DNA from: Tubiluchus corallicola | Taxonomy: Eukaryota; Priapulida; Priapulimorpha; Priapulimorphida; Tubiluchidae | DNA: 64,000 nucleotides | Assembly (NCBI GenBank): GCA_030141605.1 | Contig: JAQGDQ010000027.1 | Coordinates: forward strand, 609,812-673,811 | Reading direction: 5' to 3' | Part shown: in pieces, positions 60,801 through 64,000 of the stretch | Layout: each line of letters starts with the position of its first letter | Numbering within the stretch: the first letter of the stretch is position 1 | Notes under the pieces: generated by a model | Seen by the model: only the letters and a program-made list of their open reading frames with translations | Told to the model about the DNA's origin: nothing | The model's database searches: none | Program-made: the position numbers and the translations under genes

Positions 60801-62262
60801 GAGAAAAAGACACAAACTTTGCCTTTTTTGGATTATAGTGACAAGTCAATCTGATCCTAGCTCAAAGCCAATTCAATATTTCTTTGAAGTTTCAAAAATA
60901 TGCGTTGTGAGTTTCTAGTCGGAAGTTTCTGATGTTTCTGACTGCAGATGTTAGGAGTCTTCAGCGGAATTGGTTTTTTTGACAACGTTTGATCTAGGAA
61001 GTTTTTATTCTGTTTTTGTACTTCCAGAGAGAGTACCAGGCAAGAGACAGTCAGTCATTCGCGTATAAAAAGCTTAACTTCTTCCCCCGAGATTGACCAT
61101 CATGTTTGTAACAAAATTAATGATGTTTTCAATGTAGTTGCAATGTTTTGTATATTCTATAAATTTTCAATGTACGTGCCTCATGTAATTCAATATTTTG
61201 AACGCCAGGCACATCACCCACAGTACTAAGTGTTCTAGTATTTTCTAGAAAGATACATAGTTCTTATTCATTCATCAGCATCAGACTCAGTGAAGCGACA
61301 CTATTATCGTAATGTACTGCATGTATTATCTATGTAATTATAATATCATTATCACGTGATTGTGATTATCATATGACACCTTATCATATGCTTTAGTACT
61401 GTACATTTCGTTGGTCACACTATTGATGAAACTAGCGACTCGGCGGGTATTACTATCCCCATTGTGTCTACACAATATCTTAGTGTATCACGCCATATAA
61501 AAAAGCTTAAATAAATTTAATTCAACAATTTATAATATTAGATAAATTCTTGCTTTAGAATCGTCAATTTGAATGAAAGTAATAAGTGTATAATACTGTT
61601 GAGCGTAAATAATTGAACGTATTGACCTACAAATTCTAGATTGACTAGATGCTATGGATTTTTTTTTATTTTTGCTTATAAATTTATTTTAATTATTATT
61701 CCTCTATATGAAAATAAATAAATAAAAATTAATTAAAAATAATTTGTAAGAAAATGTATGGAAGCACGTCTTGATACTGAAGAAGTTACCGAGGCTCAAC
61801 GCATCGTCCAAAAAACAGCGTACAGTGAAACAACTTTCACACAAGGTTACCATCCAATAGGTCAGAAACAATTTCCACTTCAGAAATTCTTTTTGAAAGC
61901 CATCGGGTCAAGTAAGCGCTTACAATTGAGTGTTAAGAAAGCACTTTTAAGCGCCAATATAATTGCACTTTCGATAAGGGCATACTTGTGTGTTTGAGTG
62001 TACGTAAAAATCTAGCAGAATTGCCATTCGCATAATAGAAGGTTGTCTTTTGTTTAGTGATTTTGTAATAAACGGCTTGCAGAAGAGTTTATTTAGCCTA
62101 GATATGTGAAAGTGAAAGTGTTTTGATCTGCGCCACTAACAATTTTTTGCGTTGTTTATTCATAAACTGTGATCCTGCCAATATTTTTTTTAGAAAAATG
62201 CAGCAGGGTATGTGATTGTCCACAGTATTTTAGGGTGCCAATGGCTTTTAAAAAACTGTGTT
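57825..62262. other. No gene confirmed
   Basis: AT-rich. A 79-codon plus-strand frame at 61758-61997 begins MEARLDTEEVTEAQRIVQKT but has no recognised family or splice partner. A minus-strand frame ending at a good donor near 58725 (AATGCGCT|GTAAGT) has the wrong phase for the large exon at 54910. The (AACC)n array at 60500 is the main repeat. Confidence 0.4.
60500..60690. repeat. (AACC)n microsatellite
   Basis: CCAACCAACCAACC with many variants, purest at 60603-60665. Pro-Thr-Asn-Gln open frames are artefacts. Confidence 0.95.
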
Positions 62263-62780
62263 TATTAGTTTCTCAAAATAAGCATTTAGATATGAGTAAC
62301 GAGATTTACTAATTTACGATAAATCAAATACGCGTACAGTAATTCCATTTAAAGTGATTAAGCGGCGGTTACCTGACATCCGGAATGCGTTAAACGGCGT
62401 TTACCAGACATTTGGAATGCGTTATCCACCTGCGGAATAACCGCGTATAAAAAAATCAATTGGAAATAGCCGCAGAAAAATAACGCGTAACGCAGATCTG
62501 GTAAACGGGTGCATTGAAAACAATATAAATTAATTTTTATCCTTAACGGATACGCATCCCAGATGTCTGATAAACGCCACTTTATGCATCACTGCGTAAA
62601 AATCACTTTATATTGTTTTCAATAAACCCGTTTATAAGACCTGCGTTATTGCGTTACTTTTTCTGCAGTTATTCCTATTGATTTTTTATACGCAAAACAC
62701 ATAAAGCATTCCGGATGTCTGGTAAACGCTGCTTTACAGTGCATCCGTGAAAAATGCTTATACAAAGATAGAAACTAATA
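62263..62780. mobile_element. 518-bp foldback (palindromic) MITE
   Basis: The two halves are imperfect reverse complements over almost their full length. Ends: TATTAGTTTCT on both sides (right in reverse complement). Matching blocks include CGTTTACCAGACATYYGGAA, GCGTATAAAAAA, CGCAGAAAAAGTAACGC and ATTGAAAACAATATAAA. The left arm also has a tandem duplication of its GGCGTTTACC...GAATGCGTTA block. No coding content. Confidence 0.8.
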
Positions 62781-63460
62781 GAGGAATTCTTCAAATTTAT
62801 TACGTTCGTCAATTTTTAAAACTGGATATGAGTTAAATTGTAAATTAATTGAATTTATCCGGTTTTATTCACGGATTAGTTATCTGCTGTTGTTTGCTGA
62901 GATGCTTATATGACAGAAATTGAAAAATTGAAAATCAGCTAAGCGTTGAAAAAGAACTGTTAGCTCTGACACTACATGCTGATGATATGTACAGATGTGC
63001 AGTGAATATATGTTGTTCTCATGCGTTATGTACCAGTTTGTACCTGTATTTTTGCTTTTTGGTAATATGCGGTAAATGTGTTCTCACCCAAAATTGATAA
63101 AGTATAAATTATAATTAGCATTTTCGTAGCGAATAGTTTCGCTTATTAGAATGAAATACAATTAGAAAAAAAAACAATTAGTACCCAAATTTTAGTTTTC
63201 TGCTGTTATTTTTGGTAAGAATAAAACAGGTCAATTCGCAGATCTAATGATAAATTTACTTCCAGACTTCAAAAACTTGCTGGGTACTTTACTCAGAACT
63301 TTCTTAAGTGGATCATTACTTTATACTTAATCTGTATATAACTTTGTTTGTTTTTTTAATTGGCAACAAACGCTTTGTATAATACAAGCTTTCAGACTTT
63401 TTTTGGCAAAACTGTAATCCTTAAGGTATGCTAAAACTTAAGTCTCTCTTTGTATTTTAG

Positions 63461-63630
63461 ATAAGCATTGTTATAAGGACAAACTTATATGTGCCGTGGT
63501 TTCCGTCATGGAACAGTTCTGTCCTTTACGAAAGTTATCTGATAAGCGTAAAAAAGACATGCCTAATGAAAACATGGAAGTTATTCAGTTATATGCAAAA
63601 TGGAACGTGAAAAAGAACTTGATCCAGTAA
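63461..63630 (+). CDS. Possible plus-strand terminal exon, unrecognised
   Basis: Acceptor-like CTCTCTTTGTATTTTAG then an open frame of 55 codons reading KHCYKDKLICAVVSVMEQFC, LRKLSDKRKKDMPNENMEVI and a Lys-rich end, stopping at 63628. Composition is protein-like. No family was recognised; a transposase tail cannot be excluded. No matching upstream exon was identified. Confidence 0.3.
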
Positions 63631-63645
63631 CCATTGGTTGTGTAT

Positions 63646-63755
63646 GTAACTCCTGCTGACCACTTTTACAAAGCTGTCCTCCTGCTAATCGGGCCAATTT
63701 TCACAAAGCTGAAACTCCTGCTGATCGGGCCAGTTTCACAAAGCTGTCACAAAGT
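63646..63755. repeat. Minisatellite of about 38 bp, 3 copies
   Basis: CTCCTGCTGATCGGGCCA followed by TTTCACAAAGCTG recurs three times, the first copy diverged. It lies just past the possible exon at 63461-63630. Confidence 0.75.
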
Positions 63756-63805
63756 TAACGATGTTGTTCTGACCCCCAAAAACACAAAATGGACACTATA
63801 TTTCC

Positions 63806-63811
63806 TTGCTA

Positions 63812-63860
<49 letters not shown>

Positions 63861-63965
63861 TGTCTGTCTGTCTGTATGTATGTATGTATGTATGTATGTA
63901 TGTATGTATGTATGTATGTATGTATGTATGTATGTATGTATGTATGTATGTATGTATGTATGTAC

Positions 63966-64000
<35 letters not shown>
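63806..64000. repeat. (TGTC)n and (TGTA)n compound microsatellite at window edge
   Basis: TGTC about 13 units, TGTA about 23 units, then TGTC again to the end of the window; probably continues beyond it. Confidence 0.97.

Overview
This is an AT-rich window of animal (metazoan) nuclear DNA. Its genes are split by introns of several hundred bases to several kilobases, with GT-AG junctions. It is dense in microsatellites, tRNA-derived SINEs, broken LINEs and non-autonomous DNA transposons. Nothing bacterial or viral was recognised. An invertebrate is the likeliest source, but the species cannot be named from this sequence.

Three protein genes can be supported, all on the minus strand. (1) About 1.7-9.0 kb: a family-8 glycosyltransferase related to animal glucoside xylosyltransferases, traced through six exons from a start codon with a signal anchor (8956) to the C-terminal ILHG region (1716). 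A last exon is probably missing. (2) About 10.8-36.1 kb: a PDE9A-type cGMP phosphodiesterase, traced through 15 exons from near the N-terminus to the stop codon. The first coding exon and two very short exons were not located, and the missing two are required by reading phase. The catalytic domain is intact. (3) 54.9-56.2 kb: one large terminal exon of an unrecognised Ser/Phe/Asp/Arg-rich protein with a repeated Asp-Phe-Phe motif. Its upstream exons were not found.

Layout: 0-1.7 kb is non-coding with a SINE. 1.7-9 kb is the glycosyltransferase gene, with a LINE scrap, a SINE and a compound tetranucleotide array in its introns. 9.6-10.3 kb is a complete non-autonomous hAT element with a perfect 8-bp target duplication, lying between the two genes. 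10.8-36.1 kb is PDE9A, whose introns hold a (TAATA)n block, a 0.7-kb (CTA)n block, a (GTAT)n block at the end of a LINE, a mariner-like scrap, and five tandem 58-bp copies of the end of a catalytic exon with its splice donor. 36-54.9 kb has no confirmed gene; it holds LINE and Penelope-like remnants, palindromic motif arrays and a satellite of about 222 bp with two alternating monomer types. 56-64 kb holds a hAT-like element, a miRNA-like hairpin, a 518-bp foldback element, a possible plus-strand terminal exon and terminal (TGTC)n/(TGTA)n repeats.

The observations most worth a second look are the tandem splice-donor array in PDE9A, a non-canonical GG acceptor in the glycosyltransferase gene, two inverted-repeat elements with telomere-like cores, the alternating-dimer satellite and the short near-perfect hairpin at 57.6 kb. 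All family assignments come from reading translated sequence against remembered family consensus; no searches were run.
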